Positions 7,753 to 15,763 of a DNA stretch of 64,000 nucleotides are shown here, piece by piece. Made by a program: the position numbers and the translations under genes. The DNA is from Methylobacillus methanolivorans (GTDB lineage: Bacteria > Pseudomonadota > Gammaproteobacteria > Burkholderiales > Methylophilaceae), in the NCBI RefSeq assembly GCF_044751345.1, contig NZ_JBIWXY010000002.1:496001-560000 (forward strand), given 5' to 3'. Within the stretch, counting starts at the first letter, position 1. Every line of letters begins with the position of its first letter. The notes under the pieces were generated by a model. The model did no database searches, had not been told where the DNA came from, and was given only the letters and a program-made list of their open reading frames with translations.

Positions 7753-9166
7753 GGCCATGGTGCCTGCCACGTTGCCGGAGCTGGTGCAGCATGTGCTGGC
7801 GGGTGATGATTTTCATGCGGCGGTGGCACTGTATCCCGTGGTCAATTCGGCCGACAGGGCCAGCCTAGGGACACGTATCTTCTCTACCCGGCGCGATGTA
7901 TTGATGCTGGCACGTTGGGAGCATACGCCAGCCGCAGTGCTGGAGGTTTTGTCGCAATTACCGCATATGCCCATGGCACGGCGTGTGGTCAGGCATCGCA
8001 ATACGGCAGGTGAAACCCTGTCCCAGCATTACGCATCGCATCAAGACCCAGCCTTACCCAGCTTGCTTGCCCAGCATCCGCATGCGCCGCAGGCATTATT
8101 ACTGCGCATGGCAAGCGAGGAGCAGGACCATGTGGTGCTCAAGTGCCTAGTGCGTAACCAGCAGGCACCAACTGCGGCGCTGGAATTATTGCACCAGCGC
8201 TTTCCTGGCAGCTTCGATAAGGAGCTGGCGATGCACCCAGCCACTTCTCCCGAGATGTTGGCGGCGATTTATGCCGCCCATAGCGATACTGCGGGTGGCG
8301 CACTGATACGTGCGGCGATTATTGCCAACCCCCATTGCCCACAGGCTTGTGTGCAGCAGGCGGAACATGCCCATGAGCGAGCGCTGTTGCGTGCGGTGGC
8401 CAAGCATCCGGCGTTATCTGTGGCCCGTATACGCAAGCTGGCAAGCTATCCAGACAATGCTGTGCGTGCAGCGATTGCTGCTCATCCATCCTTGCCACCC
8501 ATGCTGACAATGAAGTTGGCGCAAGATGCCTCGGATGCTGTGCGCCGTACCATTGCCAGCCGCCCCGATCTCAGCGCGGATTGCATGTGGCAACTGGCGC
8601 AGGATCAAGACCCTTGGGTCAGGCAATGGCTGGCACGTAACCCGGCAAGCAGCCATGACCTGCTGAACAAGCTGGCATTGGATATTGATGAAGACGTGCG
8701 CCGTGCGGTGGCGCGTAATCCGCGATGTCCGCTGATGCTATTGAAAAAGCTGGCGCATGACGCGCGCAGTTGGGTGCGATCAGCCGTGGCTTATCAGGCT
8801 GCTGCTACCAGTACCATGCTGGCCAGGCTAGCACACGATAGTGCGGTGGATGTGCTGGCAGGCGTTGCCGTCAATATGCACACCCCGCAGCCCATATTAC
8901 GCAAGCTGGCGCATGCAGACGACATGGATATCCGGCGTGGCGTGATCCTTAACTCCCAGGCAACCCGCAACACCTTGTTGCCTTTGCTGGAAGACCCCTA
9001 TTACCTGCACCGCTTGATGCTGGTGTCCTGCCCGCAACTCAGCGCTCAGGACAAATGGGGCTTGCGTGATGACCCGGATTACCGGGTGCGGTTTACGTTG
9101 TATCAATGGCTGGCTACAAGGTTAAGCAGTGCCACCCATCCATCCTATTTTGACAGGAGGTTGTAA
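7721..9166 (+). CDS. leucine-rich repeat variant (LRV/HEAT-like) protein inside the TMA electron-transfer operon
   Basis: About 481 residues, mostly tandem helical repeats of roughly 24 residues (clear from about residue 225 to 430). The unit looks like VRxAxAxxPxxPxxLLxxLAxD and fits the LRV/HEAT-type superhelix. The LRV protein described from Azotobacter carries an N-terminal Fe-S cluster; here the N-terminus has no cysteine cluster, so a purely scaffolding role is more likely. ATG 7721 has GGAG four bases upstream and overlaps the previous gene by 32 bases; ATG 7757 is the alternative. The stop overlaps the etfB start (TAATG), so translation is probably coupled. I infer an assembly or docking factor for the dehydrogenase-ETF chain; no function is established. 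Confidence 0.75.
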   Translation: MSQLHYLCKPEAMVPATLPELVQHVLAGDDFHAAVALYPVVNSADRASLGTRIFSTRRDVLMLARWEHTPAAVLEVLSQLPHMPMARRVVRHRNTAGETLSQHYASHQDPALPSLLAQHPHAPQALLLRMASEEQDHVVLKCLVRNQQAPTAALELLHQRFPGSFDKELAMHPATSPEMLAAIYAAHSDTAGGALIRAAIIANPHCPQACVQQAEHAHERALLRAVAKHPALSVARIRKLASYPDNAVRAAIAAHPSLPPMLTMKLAQDASDAVRRTIASRPDLSADCMWQLAQDQDPWVRQWLARNPASSHDLLNKLALDIDEDVRRAVARNPRCPLMLLKKLAHDARSWVRSAVAYQAAATSTMLARLAHDSAVDVLAGVAVNMHTPQPILRKLAHADDMDIRRGVILNSQATRNTLLPLLEDPYYLHRLMLVSCPQLSAQDKWGLRDDPDYRVRFTLYQWLATRLSSATHPSYFDRRL

Positions 9167-9966
9167 TGAAGATCGTAGTAGCAGTGAAGCAAGTGGCCGC
9201 TCTGGAGGATGATTTTGAAATCCGTGACGATGGCCTGGATGTTGATGAGGATTTCCTGACCTATGACCTCAATGAGTGGGACGATTACACACTGGAAGAG
9301 GCCATGAAAATCAAGGAGGCCTCCAGTGAGCCCGTCGAGGTGATTGCAGTTTCCGTTGGCCCCGAGCGAGTCGATGAAAGCCTGCGTAAATGCCTGGCCA
9401 AGGGTGCGGATCGTGCTATCCGTATCTGGGATGAAGCGATTGAGGGATCAGACTCGATGGCCATAGGCCGCTTGCTGGCGCAGGTGGTGAAGCAGGAGTC
9501 GCCAGCCCTGGTGTTTGCCGGGGTGCAGTCATCAGATCAATCCCACGCTGCCACAGGCATGGCGCTGGCAGCAGCGCTGGATTGGCCGCATGCAGCCGTG
9601 GTGGCTGACTTGGCATACCAGCCGGGTGCCAGCGTGGCGCGCGTCAAGCGCGAGCTGGAAGCCGGGATGTTGCAAGAAGTGGAAATCGATTTGCCAGCGG
9701 TCATGACCTTGCAATTGGGCATCAACAAGCCACGCTATGCTTCCTTGCGTGGTATCAAGCAGGCGGCAGCCAAGCCGATCGAAACGCTATCGCTGAGCGA
9801 TGTGGGCTTGACTAGCGATGCGGTAGGTGAGGGCGCAGCCTTGTCACGCGTGCTGCGAATGGAAGTACCTATCAAGGGCCGGGCGCAAATGATAGAAGGC
9901 ACGGTGGCCGAACAGGCAGCCAGGTTGATTGAGATCATCAATGAGTACAAAGGGGTGGCAGCATGA
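9166..9966 (+). CDS. etfB: electron transfer flavoprotein, beta (small) subunit
   Basis: 266 residues, the usual length. The N-terminus (MKIVVAVKQVAALEDDFEI) and the recognition-loop region (NKPRYASLRGIKQA, near residue 186) match the W3A1-type ETF that accepts electrons from trimethylamine dehydrogenase. In this family the beta subunit binds AMP and docks onto the dehydrogenase. A strong AGGAGGT ribosome binding site precedes ATG 9166, which overlaps the stop of the LRV gene by one base. The stop overlaps the etfA start by four bases. Confidence 0.95.
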   Translation: MKIVVAVKQVAALEDDFEIRDDGLDVDEDFLTYDLNEWDDYTLEEAMKIKEASSEPVEVIAVSVGPERVDESLRKCLAKGADRAIRIWDEAIEGSDSMAIGRLLAQVVKQESPALVFAGVQSSDQSHAATGMALAAALDWPHAAVVADLAYQPGASVARVKRELEAGMLQEVEIDLPAVMTLQLGINKPRYASLRGIKQAAAKPIETLSLSDVGLTSDAVGEGAALSRVLRMEVPIKGRAQMIEGTVAEQAARLIEIINEYKGVAA

Positions 9967-10925
9967 GCACGATATTGGTAGTGGCGGAACATAGGCGCGG
10001 GGAAGTACGAGCGGTGACGCTGGAATTGATCACTGCGGCACAGCAATTGAAAACCTCGGCAGATGATCGTGTGCTGGTCGCTGTGGTGGGTGCCAAGGCC
10101 GAGTCACTGGCTGCTCAGTTGCAGTGGGCTGGGGTAGATGAAATCATCGCTTGCCAGACCAGTGCCGAGGAATTCGAGCCTGAGCTTGCCGAGCAAGCCA
10201 TCAGTCAGGTGATGCAGGCCCATCAGCCTGCTGTGATCTTATTGCCGCATAGTGTGGACTCACTTGGTTATGCCACTGCATTGGCCGTGAAAGGAGGCTT
10301 TGGCTATGCCACCGATGTGTTCAAGTTGGCGTATGACAATGGTGCCTTGCTGGCAACGCGTGGCGGCTATAACCAGAAAGTGAATGTAGAGGTAGATTTC
10401 CCTGGCAAGGTCTGTGTGTTGCTTACACTGCGCAGCGGTGTGTTCAAGCCAGTGGAAGATGCTGCGGCTCCCAAGTTGAGCGTAGAAAATTGCACTGCCT
10501 TGACAGCACGCAGCCGTCCATTGGGCTTTATCGAGCCTGCCAATGATGGGGATGTAGATATCACTACTTCCGATTTCATCGTCTCGATCGGCCGCGGTAT
10601 TGGCGAAGAGGTCAACGTGGAAGATTTCCGCGAATTGGCAGAGGAATTAGATGCCACCCTTTGTTGTTCAAGGCCTATCGCTGATGCTGGCTGGTTGCCA
10701 AAATCACGTCAAGTCGGGCAATCAGGCAAGGTGGTAAGTGCTTGCAAACTGTATGTGGCAATGGGGATTTCTGGTTCCATTCAGCATATGGCAGGCATGA
10801 AGCATGTCGGTAGCATCGTTGCGGTGAATACCGACCCTGGCGCTTCGATTTTCACCATCGCCAAGTACGGCATTGTGGGTGATATTTTCGATATTCACGA
10901 GGCGCTGATGGAACAACTGGCCTAA
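9963..10925 (+). CDS. etfA: electron transfer flavoprotein, alpha (large) subunit
   Basis: 320 residues. The N-terminal domain starts MSTILVVAEHRRGE. The C-terminal FAD domain carries the family signature, from SIGRGIGEE through CCSRPIADAGWLPKSRQVGQSGKVV to GISGSIQHMAGM and NTDPGASIF. The arginine of CCSRP is the one that stabilises the flavin semiquinone in ETFs. Together with etfB it forms the heterodimer that takes single electrons from Tmd. It is the last gene of the plus-strand unit; a hairpin follows before the convergent ABC genes. Confidence 0.95.
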   Translation: MSTILVVAEHRRGEVRAVTLELITAAQQLKTSADDRVLVAVVGAKAESLAAQLQWAGVDEIIACQTSAEEFEPELAEQAISQVMQAHQPAVILLPHSVDSLGYATALAVKGGFGYATDVFKLAYDNGALLATRGGYNQKVNVEVDFPGKVCVLLTLRSGVFKPVEDAAAPKLSVENCTALTARSRPLGFIEPANDGDVDITTSDFIVSIGRGIGEEVNVEDFRELAEELDATLCCSRPIADAGWLPKSRQVGQSGKVVSACKLYVAMGISGSIQHMAGMKHVGSIVAVNTDPGASIFTIAKYGIVGDIFDIHEALMEQLA

Positions 10926-10933
10926 TGCAGGGA

Positions 10934-10965
10934 TGAGTCGTGGCGGCGATCATCGCAACGACTCA
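10934..10965. terminator. hairpin between convergent etfA and ABC operons
   Basis: TGAGTCGT (10934-10941) pairs perfectly with ACGACTCA (10958-10965), with an inner GCGAT/ATCGC stem. It sits between two converging units. There is no clean T-tract, so terminator function is inferred from position. Confidence 0.55.
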
Positions 10966-10988
10966 AGTGTGCCTTTATGTCACAGATT

Positions 10989-12404
10989 TTATACCGCGGG
11001 TGCAATCTGCAATTGGCGCTGCATGGTGTGTTGAGCCAGGGCGTGGTCATGCGTCACCAGCAAAATGGCGCAATCACGTTCAGCAGCTGATTCAAGCAGC
11101 AACTCCATGGTGATTTGCTGGCTGATCGGGTCTAGCCTGGAGGTCGGTTCATCAGCAAAGATCAGCGCGGGTGACAACAACAGCACACGTGTCAGCGCCA
11201 GTCGTTGCAGCTCGCCGCCCGATACCTGGCTAGGCAGGCGCTCCAGCAATGCGCTATCGAGACCAAGGCGTTCAAGCAGTACAGGTAATTCGGCCGGGTT
11301 CAATTGTTGCCGCTTGATCAGGTCGGCAAAAGCCTGCTTGAGTGGTAGCCGTGGGGCAAAGGCCGATACCGGGTCTTGATACAATTTTTGCAGCTTGAGC
11401 GGTGCTAGGCCGCTGGCGCGCTTCACCAGGCCGCTATCCGGTTTGACCAATCCCAGCAGCATATTGCCCAGCGTGGTTTTACCAGCTCCACTCGGGCCAT
11501 TGATGGCAATACGCTCACCAGCATGGATGGTGATGTCTAGTCCTTTGAACAACGTGTGATCGCCAAAGCGTTTACTCAAACCTTGTGCTGAGAGGATGGC
11601 CGGGCCGGTGATAGGGACGGAATGCGGTAACTGCCAGTGTTCTGGGTCTGCCGCCAGCAATGCCTGTGTGTAGGCATGTTGTGGTGTTTGCAGCACGTTA
11701 GTGGCAGCGCCCTGCTCCAGTACCGCACTTTCCTTCATCACCATCACTTCGCCGCCCAGGCTGCGGGCTACGTGCAGATCATGCGTGATGGTGAGCACGC
11801 TGCCGCCTTGGGCAATGAAGGTGTGCAGGATATCAAGCAGGCTGGCACGTGCCTCTTCGTCCAGGCCTTTGGTTGGCTCATCCAGTATCACCACGGGAGC
11901 ACCGCCTGCCCTCGTAGCGGCAAAGGCAACGCGTTGCGCCATGCCGCCAGACAACATAAAGGGATAACGCTGCGCACCGGTATTGACGCCCAGCGCCTGC
12001 AAGTCTGCACGAGCATTGGTCATGGCTTGGGTACGACTTAGGCCAGGCCGGGCGATCAATTGATAGGATTCAGCCACTTGCCGGTCTGCAGGCATGGTGG
12101 GGTCGAGCGCCAGCCAGGGTTCCTGCGGCAGTAGCGCCAGGGAGTGTCCCCACCAAGGGCGTCGTAGCTCGCCGTTGGCGGCTGCCGTGGATGTATCACC
12201 CAGCTTGATTGTGCCTGTGGAGATGAGTGCTGGGGCTAGTGTGCCCATGATGGCCTGCACCAGCAGCGACTTGCCTGAACCGCTTTCACCAATGATCGTG
12301 AGTGCGGTGCCCGGTGCTAACCTAAAGCTGCATGGCTGAACCAGGCTATTGCCATGGCGGTCTGTGACGGCGAGGTCTGTCACCTGTAATTCATACTGGC
12401 TCAT
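10989..12404 (-). CDS. fused dual ATP-binding protein of a nickel/peptide/opine-type ABC importer
   Basis: About 471 residues containing two complete ABC ATPase domains in one chain. Domain 1 has Walker A GESGSGKS, signature LSGGM and Walker B VVILDEPTKGLD. Domain 2 has GPSGAGKTT, VSGGELQR and LIFADEPTSRLD. Oligopeptide and nickel importers usually use two separate ATPases (DppD/F, NikD/E); here they are joined. ATG 12404 overlaps the stop of the preceding permease gene by four bases, which is why I prefer it to the longer in-frame extension. It is the last gene of a five-gene minus-strand operon and would power uptake of the substrate delivered by the TonB receptor and binding protein. Confidence 0.88.
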   Translation of the reverse strand: MSQYELQVTDLAVTDRHGNSLVQPCSFRLAPGTALTIIGESGSGKSLLVQAIMGTLAPALISTGTIKLGDTSTAAANGELRRPWWGHSLALLPQEPWLALDPTMPADRQVAESYQLIARPGLSRTQAMTNARADLQALGVNTGAQRYPFMLSGGMAQRVAFAATRAGGAPVVILDEPTKGLDEEARASLLDILHTFIAQGGSVLTITHDLHVARSLGGEVMVMKESAVLEQGAATNVLQTPQHAYTQALLAADPEHWQLPHSVPITGPAILSAQGLSKRFGDHTLFKGLDITIHAGERIAINGPSGAGKTTLGNMLLGLVKPDSGLVKRASGLAPLKLQKLYQDPVSAFAPRLPLKQAFADLIKRQQLNPAELPVLLERLGLDSALLERLPSQVSGGELQRLALTRVLLLSPALIFADEPTSRLDPISQQITMELLLESAAERDCAILLVTHDHALAQHTMQRQLQIAPAV

Positions 12405-13201
12405 ATCGCCTCCTTCTTGCCGGATAGCAGTGCCAGTGACAGCATAATGAGCGCGAGTGTGATGACTGGTGCAGCAATCAGCCATGGTGCCTCTTGGTAA
12501 TATGGGAATAGTTCTATCATCATGACACCGAGTTCAGGCGTCGGCGGGCGCAGGCCAACGCCAACAAATCCCAGCGCTGCCAGCGCGAGAATGGCGCTGG
12601 AAATGCCGAATAGCATGAGGGTGGCAATCATCGGTGCCAATTCAGGCAGCAAGTGCTTGCGCACGATATAGCCATTGCCAAATCCCAGCATGCGGGCAGA
12701 TTCCACCGGGCCGCTCAGCAGCGTGGTTTTGATGCTGGCTCGGCTGACACGGAAATATTCCACCCACAGAGCAAATGAAAGCCCGAGATAAAGCGACCAG
12801 AATTCTCCCTGGGCAAACGCGGCAAACAACAATACGACCAGAAGCACAGGCAGGGTCATGACTGCATCTGCAATACTGGTGAGAGCTGCTTCCACCAGCC
12901 CGCCACGCCAGGCTGCGAGCAGACCCAGGCTGATGCCGATGAGTGCAGCGGAAATCACGGAAACCAGTGCCAGGCCAAATGAGAGCTGCAGAGCATGCAG
13001 CAGGCGTGCCAGCATGCTGCGCCCCAGGTGATCTGTACCCAGCCATTGCTGCCAACTGGGTGCTAGCAGCACCTGGTCCAGGTTTTGCGAGATGGCGTCC
13101 GGCATGAGTAAAGGGCCCAGGATGGCAGCCAGTATGATCAGGGATAGCAAGCTGATGCCTGCGCGCCGAGAGAGTGGGAGAGATTGCCAATTGTGCATCA
13201 T
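12401..13201 (-). CDS. ABC importer permease (DppC/NikC type)
   Basis: A 266-residue inner-membrane subunit with an N-terminal helix near residues 12-32 and the BPD_transp_1 fold afterwards. The ATPase-docking (EAA) loop lies around residues 165-190 (VESARMLGFGNGYIVRKHLLPE). It forms the permease heterodimer with the next-upstream gene. It overlaps its neighbours by four bases on both sides, so the operon is tightly coupled. Confidence 0.88.
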   Translation of the reverse strand: MMHNWQSLPLSRRAGISLLSLIILAAILGPLLMPDAISQNLDQVLLAPSWQQWLGTDHLGRSMLARLLHALQLSFGLALVSVISAALIGISLGLLAAWRGGLVEAALTSIADAVMTLPVLLVVLLFAAFAQGEFWSLYLGLSFALWVEYFRVSRASIKTTLLSGPVESARMLGFGNGYIVRKHLLPELAPMIATLMLFGISSAILALAALGFVGVGLRPPTPELGVMMIELFPYYQEAPWLIAAPVITLALIMLSLALLSGKKEAI

Positions 13202-14169
13202 GCAGCCACCTTGTGCTTTGCCAGGTAACGCTGACGTGGGTCTGCCAGCATGCAGGCCATATCCACCAGGGTGTTGCAGAGCACAAACAGCAAGCCCATC
13301 ACAATCGCTGTGCCCTGGATCATGGGAATATCGCGCCCGAAGACGGCGTGGGCGAGGGCATGGCCGATACCAGGCCAGGCAAACAGGCTTTCAATCACGA
13401 TTACGCCTTCCATCAGGAAGATCAGCTGTACGCCAAGATAGGCAATCACCGGCACGGCAGCATTGCGGATGCCGTGGCGTAGCAGGGCTTGCAGGTCGGT
13501 GAGCCCTTTGCTGCGTGCAAACTGGAAATAGGCCGAGCCGCGCACGGCGGCCATGGCATCGCGTGCCACACGGGAGGAAACGGCGGCCAGGCTCAGCGCT
13601 AGCGTCAGGGCCGGTAATAGCAGCCCGCCATGTTCATGGCTGGCACTGGCGGCGTTGGTGAGCCCAAGCTGGCTGGACATCAGCAAGATCAGCAGAATAC
13701 CAAGCAGGAAAGGCGGCAATGCGCGCAGGGCGAGTGAGCATCCCATGGTGATCCTGTCTAGCCAACCACCTGGATGGAGGCCGGACAACAGCCCGATGGG
13801 TAATGCAATCAGCACTGAGAGCACCAGCGCAGCAAGGGCCAGGACTAGCGTATGACCAAATTGCACGCGGATTTCCTCGATGACTGGTGCACTGGTGATG
13901 TAGGAATTGCCCAGATCAAGGTGCAGCAATGCTTGCCAGTGCATGAGCAGGCCTTGCCATATCGGCTTGTCCAATCCTAGTTCGATACGCACGGCATCAG
14001 CAGCGGCAGCCGTGACCATGTCGTAACCATACCGACCGGCGGCAATGCGGAAGGCGAGATCACCTGATAGGTGATGCATCAGGAAAAACGATAGCGTGCT
14101 GACCAGCAGGGCGACCAATAAGGCCTGCATGGAGCGGCGCAGTAATAATAGGCTAATGGTATGGATCAT
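13198..14169 (-). CDS. ABC importer permease (DppB/NikB type)
   Basis: A 323-residue inner-membrane subunit. ATG 14169 is chosen because it overlaps the stop of the binding-protein gene by four bases and starts just before the first membrane helix; the upstream in-frame extension lies inside that gene. The N-terminal helix and first periplasmic region (FFLMHHLSGDLA) and the EAA loop (AVRGSAYFQFARSKGLTD) are typical of DppB/NikB permeases. Confidence 0.87.
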   Translation of the reverse strand: MIHTISLLLLRRSMQALLVALLVSTLSFFLMHHLSGDLAFRIAAGRYGYDMVTAAAADAVRIELGLDKPIWQGLLMHWQALLHLDLGNSYITSAPVIEEIRVQFGHTLVLALAALVLSVLIALPIGLLSGLHPGGWLDRITMGCSLALRALPPFLLGILLILLMSSQLGLTNAASASHEHGGLLLPALTLALSLAAVSSRVARDAMAAVRGSAYFQFARSKGLTDLQALLRHGIRNAAVPVIAYLGVQLIFLMEGVIVIESLFAWPGIGHALAHAVFGRDIPMIQGTAIVMGLLFVLCNTLVDMACMLADPRQRYLAKHKVAA

Positions 14170-15755
14170 GGCTGGGGAGCGCTGGCAGGCCAGTACATAT
14201 CGGTGAGGTAATAGGATTGTTCGAGTGGGTCCACCTTGACACCACGCAACTCGGGGTGCACGGCAACAGGCAGGCGATACCATGTGATAGGAATGGCGGG
14301 TAGCTCTTGCTGCAAGGTGAGCATAATATCGTGCTGATAGCGTTGGTTGGCCTGCTCGTCGGTGCTGGTGGCTAGCTTATCCAGCAGGGCTGGCACGGTG
14401 GTGTTTTCCCACTGCATCGCGCCCCAGTCGCCGCCATGCAGGTTGAAGTTCTGGTTCATGGCAATGAATGGGTCTGGTACCACTGTGAAATTCAGTGCCA
14501 ATAGCCCCATGTCCAGCGTACCGCGGCGATGCCCGAGGGGAATCTCGCTGGAGTTGGTCACCACGACCTTGACGTCTATGCCGAGCTGGCGGAATTGATC
14601 CTGCAAGGCCGTGGCAACAATCGGCAGCTCCGGGCGGTCTGGGAAGGCAGTCAATGTCAGCGCAAAGCGCTCGCCATCTTTTTGCAGAATACCGTCTTTC
14701 CCTGGTTTCCAGCCTTGTGCCGTGAGTAATCCGCGGGCTTTTTCAAGATCGGTGCCCAGCTTGGGGAAATCCGCATCAGCCTGATACCAGCCATGCATGC
14801 TGGGCGGCATGAACTGCTCTGCCGCTAATCCAGGCGTGCGCAAGATGCCCTTGGCGATCCCGGTGCGATTGATGGCAAGGCTTAGTGCCTGCCTGGAGGC
14901 TGGCGTGTTGAGCCAGCGATGGCCACTATTGAGCTTGAGTACGATGGTGCGGGCGACATCGGCCTCTTGCAAAACTACTTTTGGGTTATGGCGTAGGCGT
15001 TGCAGGCTGGCAGGGTCAAAGCCAAACACCAGGTCTGCCTGGTGTGATTCCGCCATGAGGGCACGCGTTTCTGATCTGCTGACAGAAAGATAGCGCACCG
15101 TGCGGATATGAGGTTGCTTGCCATTCCAATAAGGCGAAAGCGCGAAATCCAGTTGCTGTGGCAAGACATGGTGCACCAACTGATAGGGGCCGCTGCCTAT
15201 CATGTGCGCGACCCTGCCATTGCTGCCATAGGCAGCAGGCGCCAGGATAATGGTGGTGCTATGCGCCAGCAACATGGGCAGCCGGGCATAAGGCTTTGCC
15301 AGCGTGATGCTGATGCCATCGGCTGTTTCGCTGATGGCTGTAATCGGAGCCATGTAAAGCACACCACCGGCCTGCTTCCAGGCACGTTGCATATTCTGCG
15401 CTACGCTGGCTGGTGTGACCATGGTGCCATCATGAAACTTTGCGTCTGGGCGCAGAACAAAGCGCCAGCGTAGCTGGTCAGCAGATACTTCCCATTGCTG
15501 GGCAAGCCCAGAAACAGCGCGACCGTTCACATTCACACCCACGAGCGTTTCAGCCACTTGCATGCGCTGGAACATATAGCCTGTGCGCGAAGGCTCCAGT
15601 GAACTGAGCTCCCATGGCCCTACCATGCTGAGGCTGGTCTTGGCAGGAGTGGTGCCTGCTGACCAAGCTGTGTTGTGGATAGTCACGCTGGCCAGGATCA
15701 ATGCGCCAGGCAACCACGTTTTGCGCAGCAAGGCGCGGAAAATAGATAACTTCAT
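14166..15755 (-). CDS. periplasmic solute-binding protein, family 5 (nickel/peptide/opine type)
   Basis: 529 residues with a signal peptide (basic start, hydrophobic stretch, likely cleavage after TAWSA near residue 32). The remainder fits SBP_bac_5: an N-terminal ETLVGVN region, the KFHDGTMVTPASVAQNM segment near residue 110 and RQALSLAINRTGI near residue 275. Members bind peptides, nickel complexes, opine metallophores or haem; the ligand cannot be read directly. The gene starts eight bases after the TonB receptor stop, which pairs outer-membrane and inner-membrane uptake of the same compound and favours a metal-chelate or another molecule too large for porins. Confidence 0.85.
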   Translation of the reverse strand: MKLSIFRALLRKTWLPGALILASVTIHNTAWSAGTTPAKTSLSMVGPWELSSLEPSRTGYMFQRMQVAETLVGVNVNGRAVSGLAQQWEVSADQLRWRFVLRPDAKFHDGTMVTPASVAQNMQRAWKQAGGVLYMAPITAISETADGISITLAKPYARLPMLLAHSTTIILAPAAYGSNGRVAHMIGSGPYQLVHHVLPQQLDFALSPYWNGKQPHIRTVRYLSVSRSETRALMAESHQADLVFGFDPASLQRLRHNPKVVLQEADVARTIVLKLNSGHRWLNTPASRQALSLAINRTGIAKGILRTPGLAAEQFMPPSMHGWYQADADFPKLGTDLEKARGLLTAQGWKPGKDGILQKDGERFALTLTAFPDRPELPIVATALQDQFRQLGIDVKVVVTNSSEIPLGHRRGTLDMGLLALNFTVVPDPFIAMNQNFNLHGGDWGAMQWENTTVPALLDKLATSTDEQANQRYQHDIMLTLQQELPAIPITWYRLPVAVHPELRGVKVDPLEQSYYLTDMYWPASAPQP

Positions 15756-15763
15756 CGTCGGGC

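Noticed and set aside
12642..13286. Minus-strand frame of 214 codons in the ABC operon
   Set aside because: Overlaps two well-defined permease genes in another frame; composition is rich in His, Ser and Arg as in shadow frames.
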